From Clostridiales bacterium (lineage in GTDB: Bacteria; Bacillota; Clostridia; Peptostreptococcales; Acidaminobacteraceae): a DNA stretch of 64,000 bases. Below are positions 26,399-35,658 of this stretch, piece after piece. The translations under genes were made by a program, and so were the position numbers. Numbering within the stretch: position 1 is the stretch's first letter; the number at the start of each line of letters is the position of its first letter. Below the pieces are notes generated by a model that was given only the letters and a program-made list of their open reading frames with translations, did no database searches and was not told where the DNA came from. The stretch is taken from assembly GCA_016342415.1 (NCBI GenBank), contig JAEIOD010000005.1, positions 186,001-250,000 of the forward strand. The letters run 5' to 3'.

Positions 26399-26516
26399 TA
26401 TTTCCTCCCATTCCCTAATTGAAATTATCATACCATAAAAATATAGATTGTAAAGAAAATTTTCTCTCGGTATTTTCAGAAAATTCCAACAATTAAATAA
26501 AGATTTATAAAAACCC

Positions 26517-26543
26517 TTTACAAGATGTCTTATATAATATAAT
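26517..26543 (+). promoter_or_regulatory. Putative promoter of the glycine cleavage operon
   Basis: TTTACA (26517-26522) and TATAAT (26538-26543) are separated by 15 bases, a little short. Transcription would begin just before the glycine riboswitch. Confidence 0.5.
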
Positions 26544-26576
26544 ATTAGTACAAATTAATAATGTTCCAAATGATTG

Positions 26577-26735
26577 TATTCGGGAGATACTGGGTAAACA
26601 GTAGCCGAAGGAGAAATTTTACTGAACTCGATAGGTAAGAGAAACTCTCAGGCAAACAAATCGATGCATGATGGAACTCTGGAAAAGCGAAAGCGCCGAA
26701 GGAGGAACGGGTAACCGGAAACTCTCAGGTCAAGA
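26577..26735 (+). promoter_or_regulatory. Tandem glycine riboswitch
   Basis: Two glycine aptamers in series. The first (about 26577-26660) carries CGGGAGA, GCCGAAGGAG and AACTCTCAGGCAAA. The second (about 26668-26735) has GGAACTCTGG, GCGCCGAAGGAG and AAACTCTCAGGTCAA. These are the conserved core elements of gcvT-type riboswitches. A terminator hairpin follows, so glycine binding most likely permits read-through into gcvT, as in the known ON switches. Confidence 0.95.
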
Positions 26736-26741
26736 AAACAG

Positions 26742-26786
26742 AGACACGATTGAGGCTATTTTAGTCATGCATTCGTGTCTTTTTTA
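26742..26786 (+). terminator. Riboswitch-controlled terminator
   Basis: AGACACGA and TCGTGTCT form the stem, followed by six T residues. It lies directly after the second glycine aptamer and is the expression platform. Confidence 0.85.
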
Positions 26787-26897
26787 TTAACGTCAAAATA
26801 ACGTCTATAAAACATTACTATAAACGTCAAATTTATATTCCATTTGAGTTAAGTATGTGTCATAATAGGCATATAATTTTTAAAGGGGGAAGTTATT

Positions 26898-27986
26898 ATG
26901 GAGTTAAAACGAACAGCACTTTATGAAAATCATGTAAAATGCGGAGGACAAATTGTCGATTTTTCAGGATTTGAACTACCAATTCAATATGTTGGTATTT
27001 CTGAAGAACACCATAGTGTAAGAAACAAGGTGGGGTTATTTGATGTTTCTCACATGGGAGAAGTTTTGGTGGCTGGGAAAGAAGCTCTTTCTTTTGTCCA
27101 AAACTTAGTTTCAAATAACGTCAAATCCCTTGTAGACAATCAAGTGCTTTATACTGTGATGTGTTATGAGAATGGAACTGTTGTTGATGATCTATTGGTA
27201 TATCGTATGACTGAGGAAAAATTCTTTTTGGTAATCAATGCTGGCAATATAGAAAAAGATGTTGCTTGGATACAAGAACAAGGTAAGTCATTTGATGTTA
27301 CAATTGAGAATCAATCTGATTCATATGCCCAACTTGCATTACAGGGACCTGAAGCTCAGAAGTTATTACAATCATATGTAGACTTTGATTTAAATGAGAT
27401 TGAATTCTTTTATTTCAAGGAAGCTGTTTCTGTAAATGGTATCGATGTATTAATCTCTAGAACAGGTTATACAGGTGAAGATGGATTTGAGATGTACTCA
27501 AAACCTGAAGATGCTTCTGAATTATGGGATCTCTTGGTTGAGTCTGGTGCCGTGCCTATAGGACTAGGTGCAAGAGATACGTTAAGGTTTGAAGCATGTT
27601 TACCACTTTATGGTCATGAAATTAGTGATGAAATAAATCCATTAGAAGCTGGGTTATCTATGTTTGTAAAACTGGATAATGACGATTTCATTGGAAAGGA
27701 AGCTTTGATAAAGATAAAAGAAGAAGGCATGTCTAGAAAATTAGTTGGTTTGGAAATAAGTAAAGGTATTGCTAGAGAAGGCAGCATCGTTATTGTAGAT
27801 GATCAGGAAATCGGTCATGTTACAACCGGTTATAAATCACCTACTATAGGAAAAAGCATTGCTCTTGCATTAATTGATAAATCACATGGAGTAATGGGTA
27901 GTAATGTATTGGTACAGGTTAGGAAGAAACAAATTCCTGCAACTATAATAAGTAAAAGATTTTATAAGAAGAATTATAAGAAATAG
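26898..27986 (+). CDS. gcvT: Glycine cleavage system T protein (aminomethyltransferase)
   Basis: Transfers the methylene group from aminomethyl-lipoyl-GcvH to tetrahydrofolate, releasing ammonia. 362 residues with the motifs HxxCGGQIVDFSGFELPIQY near the N-terminus, FDVSHMGEV, LQGPEA, and SRTGYTGEDGFEMY in the folate-binding core. AAAGGGGGA precedes the ATG. It is the first gene after the glycine riboswitch. Just upstream (26790-26862) are three ACGTC repeats of unknown meaning. Confidence 0.96.
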   Translation: MELKRTALYENHVKCGGQIVDFSGFELPIQYVGISEEHHSVRNKVGLFDVSHMGEVLVAGKEALSFVQNLVSNNVKSLVDNQVLYTVMCYENGTVVDDLLVYRMTEEKFFLVINAGNIEKDVAWIQEQGKSFDVTIENQSDSYAQLALQGPEAQKLLQSYVDFDLNEIEFFYFKEAVSVNGIDVLISRTGYTGEDGFEMYSKPEDASELWDLLVESGAVPIGLGARDTLRFEACLPLYGHEISDEINPLEAGLSMFVKLDNDDFIGKEALIKIKEEGMSRKLVGLEISKGIAREGSIVIVDDQEIGHVTTGYKSPTIGKSIALALIDKSHGVMGSNVLVQVRKKQIPATIISKRFYKKNYKK

Positions 27987-27996
27987 GAGGATGATT

Positions 27997-28380
27997 ATGA
28001 AGGTTTTAGAGAATTTATTGTACACTGAGGAACATGAATGGTTAAAAGTTGAAGGTAGTACAGCGTATTTTGGCATTACAGATTATGCACAAAATATGTT
28101 AGGTGGTATCGTTTATGTTGAATTACCAGATGAAGATGATGAACTAGAAAAAGGTGAAAACTTTGCAGTTATCGAGTCGGTAAAAGCTGCAACTGATGTT
28201 ATTGCGCCAGTTGATGGTACAGTACTTATGGCAAATGATACATTAGATGATAATCCTGAACTCATGAACGAATCACCTTATGATGCATGGATTGTAAAAA
28301 TCGAATTATCTGATCCCGCTCAATTAGAAGGACTTATGGACTCTAAAGCTTATGAGGCATTCTGTGCCAAGGAGGCATAA
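27997..28380 (+). CDS. gcvH: Glycine cleavage system H protein
   Basis: Lipoyl carrier of the glycine cleavage system, 127 residues. The lipoylated lysine is K63 in ESVKAATD. EHEWLKVEG and FGITDYAQNMLGGIVYVELP are typical. The ATG at 27997 is preferred; an ATG at 27991 directly abuts the AGGAGG ribosome binding site. Its lipoyl group would come from the adjacent lplA-lipA operon. Confidence 0.96.
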   Translation: MKVLENLLYTEEHEWLKVEGSTAYFGITDYAQNMLGGIVYVELPDEDDELEKGENFAVIESVKAATDVIAPVDGTVLMANDTLDDNPELMNESPYDAWIVKIELSDPAQLEGLMDSKAYEAFCAKEA

Positions 28381-28381
28381 T

Positions 28382-29707
28382 ATGTTTCCATATATTCCAG
28401 TCTCAAAAAAAGATGAGACATATATGCTTGAAGTAATCGGTGCAACATCTGTAGACGATTTGTTTGTAGATATTCCCGATACTATGAAGTTAAAAAGAGA
28501 TTTAGATTTACCTCGTCATAAATCTGAAATTGAAATCAGAAATATTATACATAAACTAGCAAATAAAAATACAGGTGCTTCAGAGAAACTTTGTTTTTTA
28601 GGTGGTGGAACGTACGACAGTTATATTCCGTCGATAGTACCTTATCTTACATCACGTAGTGAGTTTTCTACGGCCTATACACCTTATCAACCGGAGATTA
28701 GCCAAGGAACACTTCATGCGATTTTTGAATTCCAGACTTTAGTCTCTAATTTAACCGATATGCATTGCTCTAATGCTTCTATGTATGATGGTCCTACCGC
28801 TGCTGCAGAGGCTGCGTTAATGGCTTTTGACAAGCAAAAAGGAGATACTTTATTTATTTCTAGTACAGTTAATCCTAAAATTAGAGCTGTAGTGGAAACT
28901 TATTTAAAGTATCGTGGTTACAAAGTGGTCGTCATTAATCAAAAGGATTACATTACTGATTTAGATGACTATAAAGAAAGAATATCAAAAGAAGCTGTTG
29001 GTCTTATGGTTCAATCACCAAATTATTATGGGATTGTGGAAAACTATACTGAGATGTTTGAACTTTCAACTGAAAATAAAGCACTTAACATCATGTACAC
29101 TGATCCTTCTTCTCTAGGTATTTTAAAAACACCGGGTGAATATGGTGTAGATATTGCAATTGGAGATATGCAGCAGTTTGGAAATGCCATGAATTATGGT
29201 GGCCCTCATATAGGTTTTATGGCTGCAAACAAGAAGCTTATGAGAAAACTACCTGGGCGTATAGTTGGTGAAGCTGAAGACCATAGTGGGAAACGTGCCT
29301 TTGTATTAACTTTACAGGCAAGAGAACAGCATATAAGACGTGAAAAAGCGACGTCGAACATTTGTTCGAATCAAGCTTTAAACGCATTAAGTTCTACAAT
29401 ATACATGTCTGTTTTGGGAAAAAAGGGTATGAAGGATATCGCTATTAACTCTACCAACAAAGCACATTATCTATATAACGCTTTACTTAAAACACCTGTT
29501 TTTAAAGAAGTTACAAAACAAAACTTCTATAGAGAATTCTTATTGGAATCTACTGTTGAAGTCTCTGAGTTAAATAAGTCTTTAAACGATGCCGGTATTC
29601 TGTCATTAACAGAAGTTGAAAAAAACATTGTACAGATTGCAGTAACTGAAAATAGAACAAAAGAAGAACTGGATTATTTCATCAAGACTATGGAGGTGTT
29701 GTCATGA
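28382..29707 (+). CDS. gcvPA: Glycine dehydrogenase (decarboxylating) subunit 1
   Basis: N-terminal half of the split P protein. 441 residues with [40 protein letters not shown] at about residues 72-111, the family signature. The start is MFPYIPVS at 28382, with AAGGAGG in the end of gcvH. It overlaps gcvPB by 4 bases, giving coupled synthesis of the two halves. Confidence 0.96.
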   Translation: MFPYIPVSKKDETYMLEVIGATSVDDLFVDIPDTMKLKRDLDLPRHKSEIEIRNIIHKLANKNTGASEKLCFLGGGTYDSYIPSIVPYLTSRSEFSTAYTPYQPEISQGTLHAIFEFQTLVSNLTDMHCSNASMYDGPTAAAEAALMAFDKQKGDTLFISSTVNPKIRAVVETYLKYRGYKVVVINQKDYITDLDDYKERISKEAVGLMVQSPNYYGIVENYTEMFELSTENKALNIMYTDPSSLGILKTPGEYGVDIAIGDMQQFGNAMNYGGPHIGFMAANKKLMRKLPGRIVGEAEDHSGKRAFVLTLQAREQHIRREKATSNICSNQALNALSSTIYMSVLGKKGMKDIAINSTNKAHYLYNALLKTPVFKEVTKQNFYREFLLESTVEVSELNKSLNDAGILSLTEVEKNIVQIAVTENRTKEELDYFIKTMEVLS

Positions 29708-31167
29708 GAAAATATGATCAACTGATATTTGAAATTTCAAAACCTGGCCATATAGGATATTCACTTTCTGATGATGAGTTTACTACAATGGATTATACTC
29801 AACATTTTAGCGATGAGTCTTTAAGACAGTCGGAATTGGATTTTCCTGAAGTGAATGAAACTGAAGTTGTAAGACATTATACAGCACTGAGCAACCTTAA
29901 TTTTGGTGTTGATACAGGTTTTTATCCTTTGGGATCGTGCACGATGAAATACAACCCGAAAATCAACGAGGAAATGGCAGGTAATCCTAAATTTTCTTCT
30001 GTTCATCCAGAACAACCAGAAAATGATGTACAGGGTACTTTGGAGTTGATGTATAATGCTTCAAATTCACTTGCTGAAATAACAGGCATGGATGCAATAT
30101 CACTACAACCTGCAGCGGGCTCTCATGGCGAACTAACTGGTTTGATGATTATGAAAGCATATCATCTTAAAAACGGAAATACTCATAAAGTTAACATAAT
30201 CGTTCCTGATTCGGCACATGGTACGAATCCTGCCAGTGCAAATGTAGCTGGATTTAATATCATAGAAATCAAATCGACTGCTAACGGTGCTGTTGATTTA
30301 GACGCTTTAAAAGATGCTATTGATGATAATTTTGCTGGATTGATGTTAACCAATCCAAGTACACTCGGGTTATTTGAAAAGAACATTGAATCAATTACTA
30401 AAATTGTACACGAAGCTGGTGGACTACTTTATTATGATGGTGCCAATATGAATGCCATTATGAGTCAAGTTAGACCTGGTGATATGGGATTTGATATCAT
30501 TCACTTAAATTTACATAAAACATTCTCAACACCTCATGGTGGCGGAGGACCAGGTGCAGGTCCTGTAGGCGTTAAAACTTATTTGGAACCGTTTTTACCA
30601 TATCCAGTGCTTGAAAAAAATGAAGAGGCTTTTACTTTAAACTATGATAGACCGGATTCTATAGGCAAGATTAAAAATTATTATGGAAACATTGGTATTA
30701 TTATCAGGGCATATACTTATATTCTTGAAATGGGTTCAGATGGACTAAAAAGAGCCAGTGAAGTTGCAGTTTTAAATGCAAATTATATGCAGGCTAGACT
30801 GAAAGAACATTACCGATTACCGATAGATGAGTTATGTAAACATGAATTTGTGCTCAGTGGGAACTTCGGATTAACTCATGGCATCAACACTATTGATATA
30901 GCCAAGAGATTAATCGATTACGGATTCCATCCGCCGACAATATATTTCCCGTTAATTATTGATCAAGCTATGATGATTGAGCCGACTGAAACAGAAAGCC
31001 TCGAAACTATGGATAAATTTATTGATGCTATGATTGAAATAAGAAAAGAAATTGATGAAAATCCAGATGTTTTACATCAAGCACCAACGACGACTTATAT
31101 TTCTCGTATTGATGAAGTTCAAGCTGCGAGAAATCCAATACTAACTTATAAAAAACAGGAGGCATAA
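29704..31167 (+). CDS. gcvPB: Glycine dehydrogenase (decarboxylating) subunit 2
   Basis: PLP-bearing half of the split P protein that decarboxylates glycine and loads aminomethyl onto GcvH. 487 residues. The PLP lysine is in [36 protein letters not shown] and [11 protein letters not shown] are further P-protein motifs. It directly precedes glyA. No L protein (dihydrolipoyl dehydrogenase) gene is in this operon, so that subunit must be elsewhere. Confidence 0.96.
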   Translation: MRKYDQLIFEISKPGHIGYSLSDDEFTTMDYTQHFSDESLRQSELDFPEVNETEVVRHYTALSNLNFGVDTGFYPLGSCTMKYNPKINEEMAGNPKFSSVHPEQPENDVQGTLELMYNASNSLAEITGMDAISLQPAAGSHGELTGLMIMKAYHLKNGNTHKVNIIVPDSAHGTNPASANVAGFNIIEIKSTANGAVDLDALKDAIDDNFAGLMLTNPSTLGLFEKNIESITKIVHEAGGLLYYDGANMNAIMSQVRPGDMGFDIIHLNLHKTFSTPHGGGGPGAGPVGVKTYLEPFLPYPVLEKNEEAFTLNYDRPDSIGKIKNYYGNIGIIIRAYTYILEMGSDGLKRASEVAVLNANYMQARLKEHYRLPIDELCKHEFVLSGNFGLTHGINTIDIAKRLIDYGFHPPTIYFPLIIDQAMMIEPTETESLETMDKFIDAMIEIRKEIDENPDVLHQAPTTTYISRIDEVQAARNPILTYKKQEA

Positions 31168-32397
31168 ATGTTGGATCATATTAAAGCACTTGACCCTAAA
31201 CTTTATGAAGCTATACAATTAGAAATGAATAGACAACAAACTCATATTGAGTTGATCGCTTCAGAAAACTTTACAAGCCAAGCGGTCATGGAGGCAAATG
31301 GTTCTCAGTTAACCAATAAATATGCTGAAGGTTATCCAAATAAAAGATACTATGGTGGTTGTGAATTTGTTGACTTAGCAGAACAACTTGCTATTGATAG
31401 AATGAAAGAACTCTTTGGAGCAGATCATGCCAATGTACAACCACATTCAGGTTCACAAGCGAATATGGGTGTTTATATGGCAGTATTAAAACCAGGAGAT
31501 AAAATTTTAGGTATGGACTTGTCTAATGGTGGGCACTTAACACATGGTGCACCAGTCAATTTTTCGGGGCAGTTGTACGACGTGATTTCATATTCTATTG
31601 ACGAAAATGGATATATCGACTATGAGAACCTTAGAGAATTGGCAATTAAGGAAAAACCTAAAATGATAGTTGCAGGTGCAAGCGCTTATCCAAGAGCAAT
31701 TGACTTTGAAACATTTAAAAAAATTGCAGATGAAATTGGTGCTTATCTACTAGTTGATATGGCCCACATTGCTGGTTTAGTAGCTGCAGGACTTCATCAG
31801 AATCCTGTACCATATGCTGATTTTGTAACAACAACTACTCATAAGACTCTAAGAGGTCCAAGAGGTGGTGCAATTCTTTGTAAAGAAAAGTATAAAAAAG
31901 CAATCAATAAAGTGATATTCCCTGGTATTCAAGGCGGTCCTTTAATGCACACGATTGCTGGTAAAGCAGTTTGTTTTTTAGAAGCCTTACAACCTGAATT
32001 CAAAACATATCAACAACAAGTGTTGGATAATGCAAAAGCACTAGCAGATGCATTTACCAAAAGAGGATTCCAATTGGTATCAGGTGGTACAGACAACCAT
32101 TTGATGTTGGTTGATTTAAGAAATAAAGGTGTTACTGGTAAAGTTGCAGAAAAATTACTAGATACAATTGGAATCACTACCAATAAAAATACAGTACCAA
32201 ATGAAACAGAGAGTCCTTTTGTAACATCGGGACTAAGAATTGGTACACCTGCTGTAACGACTAGAGGATTTGTTGTAGAGGATATGGATGAGATAGCAGA
32301 TATTATTGATTATGCACTGACTCATTTAGATGATGATTTATCAGAAGCTAAAGAAAGAGTAAAGGCGTTATGTGATAAGTATCCTTTATATAAATAG
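31168..32397 (+). CDS. glyA: Serine hydroxymethyltransferase
   Basis: Interconverts serine and glycine with tetrahydrofolate. 409 residues. The PLP lysine is in [14 protein letters not shown] near residue 226. [16 protein letters not shown] near the start and [15 protein letters not shown] are family signatures. It starts at the base following the gcvPB stop and is the last gene before a terminator. In this operon it links glycine cleavage with serine formation, joining C1 and amino acid catabolism. Confidence 0.97.
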   Translation: MLDHIKALDPKLYEAIQLEMNRQQTHIELIASENFTSQAVMEANGSQLTNKYAEGYPNKRYYGGCEFVDLAEQLAIDRMKELFGADHANVQPHSGSQANMGVYMAVLKPGDKILGMDLSNGGHLTHGAPVNFSGQLYDVISYSIDENGYIDYENLRELAIKEKPKMIVAGASAYPRAIDFETFKKIADEIGAYLLVDMAHIAGLVAAGLHQNPVPYADFVTTTTHKTLRGPRGGAILCKEKYKKAINKVIFPGIQGGPLMHTIAGKAVCFLEALQPEFKTYQQQVLDNAKALADAFTKRGFQLVSGGTDNHLMLVDLRNKGVTGKVAEKLLDTIGITTNKNTVPNETESPFVTSGLRIGTPAVTTRGFVVEDMDEIADIIDYALTHLDDDLSEAKERVKALCDKYPLYK

Positions 32398-32407
32398 TTA
32401 TACCCTG

Positions 32408-32436
32408 AAAAACCAGTCGCTATGACTGGTTTTTTA
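32408..32436 (+). terminator. Rho-independent terminator of the glycine cleavage operon
   Basis: AAAACCAGTC and GACTGGTTTT form the stem, with the T run continuing. Confidence 0.9.
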
Positions 32437-32516
32437 GTACAAAATTCTTCATTTTCATGTGGCAGATGAATTTAACTATGATTCATGTAGTATACTAAAA
32501 GTAGGAGGTTGATATT

Positions 32517-33296
32517 ATGTGGACAAGATTAGAGTTGAAAACACGTGCTAAGAAAATTTTAAGTGAAAATTACTGGAAAGCATTTTTGGTTAGTCTTATT
32601 ATAGTATTGGTTGGTGGAGGCGATGGTGGTGGTAGTTCAAGTTCTGGAACCAATTATACTGTTTCGAACTCACAATTTGATTTAGAAAAAGTATTATTAA
32701 TTGGTAGTATAATATTTCTAGGAGTGATACTTTTTATTGCACTCAGAATATTTATAGGTTACGGATTAGAAGTTGGCAGCAGAAAATTCTTTATAAGAGC
32801 CAGTGAAGGTGAATCAAATTTAAACCATGTCAAGTTTGTTTTTAAATCAGGGCATGTCGGGAATGTAATTGTTGCGATGTTATATAGGAGTATTCTTTTA
32901 TTCTTATGGTTATTGTGTTTAATTATCCCTGGTGTTATTAAATCCTATGCTTATAGATTTGTACCGTACTTATTGGCAGACAATCCTGATTTATCACCAT
33001 CAAAGGCAATTGAGCTAAGCAATAAAATGACAAATGGACATAAAATGGATATGTTTATCTTAGACTTATCATTTATAGGTTGGTACATATTAGGTGGATT
33101 GGCTCTAGGAGTTGGTATATTGTTTGTAAATCCTTATAGAGATACAACCTATTCTGAACTTTATTTAGTTCTTAGAGATAATTTAATAAAATCAGGAGTT
33201 TGCTCAGCAAATGAACTAAACTTAGTAACGACATCTGATTCTAAAGATATTGAATCTGATAAGTGGGAAAGTGTATTTGATCGTTATGATGATTAG
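32517..33296 (+). CDS. DUF975-family membrane protein
   Basis: 259 residues. It starts MWTRLELKTRAKKILSENYWKAFLVSLII, the usual beginning of DUF975 proteins, with a GGGDGGGSSSSG linker after the first membrane helix. About five transmembrane segments follow, with the RFVPYLLADNPDLSPSKAIELSNKMTNGHKMDMFILDLSFIGW region conserved in the family. AGGAGG precedes the ATG. Function is unknown. It is a single-gene unit. Confidence 0.85.
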   Translation: MWTRLELKTRAKKILSENYWKAFLVSLIIVLVGGGDGGGSSSSGTNYTVSNSQFDLEKVLLIGSIIFLGVILFIALRIFIGYGLEVGSRKFFIRASEGESNLNHVKFVFKSGHVGNVIVAMLYRSILLFLWLLCLIIPGVIKSYAYRFVPYLLADNPDLSPSKAIELSNKMTNGHKMDMFILDLSFIGWYILGGLALGVGILFVNPYRDTTYSELYLVLRDNLIKSGVCSANELNLVTTSDSKDIESDKWESVFDRYDD

Positions 33297-33313
33297 TTTT
33301 ATGACTATTTACT

Positions 33314-33345
33314 AAACTGTCTACAGCTAATTGTAGGCAGTTTTT
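33314..33345 (+). terminator. Rho-independent terminator after DUF975 gene
   Basis: AAACTGTCTACA and TGTAGGCAGTTT pair around a six-base loop and run into T residues. Confidence 0.85.
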
Positions 33346-33524
33346 ACGTTTTTGGCACAGTGATAAATAGTTGACTCATAAAAAATCACAATATTCAATG
33401 ATTCAAATAGAGGTTGAGAATATAAGACATCTATAGTTATGTTACTCATTTGGTATAATTTCAAATGTTGTTTTCTAACTCATTTTCATATATAATTATA
33501 AGGATAGAAAAGGTGTGGTGAACA

Positions 33525-34259
33525 ATGTCAAATGAATTAAAAGAATCCGATTTATACGAGCCGATTAAGGCGTTTTTTATTGAGAACGGTTACTCTGTTA
33601 ATGGAGAAGTTAAGAACATTGATATGGTAGTTTCAAAAGATAATGAACTCATTGCGATAGAATTAAAAACTACCTTCAATTTAAAGTTGATCTTACAGGC
33701 AATAGATAGACAAAAAATGATTGACTCTGTATATGTTGCAATTTTTAAACCTAAATCTATAAACAAAAGATACAAGGAAATTGTACATTTAATTAAACGA
33801 TTGGAGCTGGGATTAATAACAGTCAGTATCTTAAAATCAGGTACACGCGTTGTAGTAGAACAACATCCTCTAGAATTTAATCGCAAGAAGAATCATATGA
33901 AAAAGAAAGCCGTTATCAAAGAAGTCACAAATAGAACCGGAATAATGGATAATGTCGGTGGGACTACAAAAGTGAAACAGGTGACATCTTATAGAGAGGA
34001 TTCCTTGGCGGTAGCTACTGCTTTAAAATGTTTTGAAGAAGCCTCTCCAAAAGAGATCAAAAACATCACACAAATTGGTAAAACAGGGCAAATATTATAT
34101 AAGAATTATTATGGATGGTTTGAGAGAGTTGGACAAGGAAGTTATAAACTTTCTGTCAAAGGTCATCAAGGAATTGAAACGTTTAAGACTATATCAAATT
34201 ATTTCAAACATAAGTATGAAGAAGAAAGGGAGACAGATGAAACTCAGCAAAATAAGTGA
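33525..34259 (+). CDS. DUF2161-family PD-(D/E)XK-like protein
   Basis: 244 residues. The N-terminal half reads as a nuclease-like fold: LYEPIKAFFIENGYSVNGEV, then IDMVV, then the IAIELK element (E-x-K) and FNLKLILQAIDRQ, as in DUF2161 proteins proposed to be phosphodiesterases. The C-terminal part (about 185-230) looks like a small winged-helix domain. GGTG lies before the ATG. It overlaps miaB by 23 bases, so it may be co-expressed. Substrate unknown. Confidence 0.75.
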   Translation: MSNELKESDLYEPIKAFFIENGYSVNGEVKNIDMVVSKDNELIAIELKTTFNLKLILQAIDRQKMIDSVYVAIFKPKSINKRYKEIVHLIKRLELGLITVSILKSGTRVVVEQHPLEFNRKKNHMKKKAVIKEVTNRTGIMDNVGGTTKVKQVTSYREDSLAVATALKCFEEASPKEIKNITQIGKTGQILYKNYYGWFERVGQGSYKLSVKGHQGIETFKTISNYFKHKYEEERETDETQQNK

Positions 34260-35658
34260 AGAGATATTAAACAATAACGATGACATCATTTCGAAAATAT
34301 ATGATGATAATAAGATGTATTTTGATACTCATGGGAAAAAGAAAAAGTATCACATTAAAACTTATGGTTGTCAAATGAATGAGCATGATTCTGAAAAATT
34401 GGCTTCGACTGTCGAATCGATGGGATATGAAGCTACACCTTTTTTAAACGATGCAGATTTAATATTGGTCAATACATGTTGTGTACGTGAACACGCTGAA
34501 CTTAAAGTGTATGGAAAAATAGGTTCGTTTAAGGCTTTAAAAGATAAGAACCCTGACTTGTTAATTGGTATCTGTGGTTGTATGATGCAACAAGATCATG
34601 TTGTAAGAGAAATCAAGCGAAAATACAGACATGTAGATCTTGTTTTTGGTACTCATAATGTACATAATTTTCCTTCACTAATAAGTGAAGCGATGACATC
34701 AAGAAATACTTTGGTACAGGTTTGGGATATTGATGGAGAAGTTATTGAAAATACAAATTCCAATAGAAAGTTTGAACTAAAAGCATTTGTTAACATCATG
34801 TACGGCTGTAATAACTTCTGTACTTACTGTATAGTACCTTACACAAGAGGTAGGGAACGAAGTCGTGAAAAAGAAGCGATTATAGTCGAAATTAAGGATT
34901 TAATAAAGAGCGGGACTAAAGAAATAACACTTCTGGGGCAAAATGTTAATTCTTATGGAAAAACATTGGACGTACCGGTTTCATTTGCTTCATTATTATC
35001 TGAAGTTGCAGAGATAGAGGGATTAGAAAGATTGAAATTTATGACTTCACATCCTAAAGATCTATCTAAAGAGGTCATTGATGTAATGGCATCACATGAT
35101 AAAATCTCTAATTATCTTCATTTACCTGTTCAAGCAGGAAGTAATACGTTATTAAACGCTATGAATAGAAATTATACTAAAGAGAGCTATCTGGAGATTA
35201 TAGAGTATGCACGTCGATTAATGCCTAACATATCAATATCCACAGATTTAATTATCGGGTTCCCTGGTGAAACCGAGGAGGATATTCAGGAATTAATTGA
35301 ACTCATTGAGGTGGTAAAGTATGATTCAGCTTATACCTTTATCTATTCTCAAAGAAAAGGTACACCTGCCGATGAAATGACCAATCAAATTGATGATGAT
35401 GTCAAACATGAACGTTTCAATAGAGTGCTTAATAAACTAAATGAAATTATTCATTTGAAAAATTTGAGTTTAAAGGATGAAATTGTAGAAGTCTTAGTAG
35501 AAGGTCATTCTAAAAAAGACAATACTTTAACAGGTAGAACAGAAGGTAATCGAACTGTGCATTTTAGTGGTACAGATGCACTGATTGGAAAATTGGTGCA
35601 GGTTAAAATAACACAACCTAAGAAATTCTCATTAAGCGGAGAATTAATGGAGGCATAA
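34237..35658 (+). CDS. miaB: tRNA-2-methylthio-N6-dimethylallyladenosine synthase
   Basis: Adds a methylthio group to i6A37 of tRNAs. 473 residues: the N-terminal UPF0004 domain with KTYGCQMNEHDSE (C45), NTCCVRE and GICGCMMQ supplying the auxiliary cluster; the radical SAM motif GCNNFCTYCIVPYTRGRERSR; and a C-terminal TRAM domain (about 405-470). The ATG at 34237 follows GGGAGA inside the previous gene. miaA, which makes the i6A substrate, lies downstream in the same run of genes. Confidence 0.95.
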   Translation: MKLSKISEEILNNNDDIISKIYDDNKMYFDTHGKKKKYHIKTYGCQMNEHDSEKLASTVESMGYEATPFLNDADLILVNTCCVREHAELKVYGKIGSFKALKDKNPDLLIGICGCMMQQDHVVREIKRKYRHVDLVFGTHNVHNFPSLISEAMTSRNTLVQVWDIDGEVIENTNSNRKFELKAFVNIMYGCNNFCTYCIVPYTRGRERSREKEAIIVEIKDLIKSGTKEITLLGQNVNSYGKTLDVPVSFASLLSEVAEIEGLERLKFMTSHPKDLSKEVIDVMASHDKISNYLHLPVQAGSNTLLNAMNRNYTKESYLEIIEYARRLMPNISISTDLIIGFPGETEEDIQELIELIEVVKYDSAYTFIYSQRKGTPADEMTNQIDDDVKHERFNRVLNKLNEIIHLKNLSLKDEIVEVLVEGHSKKDNTLTGRTEGNRTVHFSGTDALIGKLVQVKITQPKKFSLSGELMEA

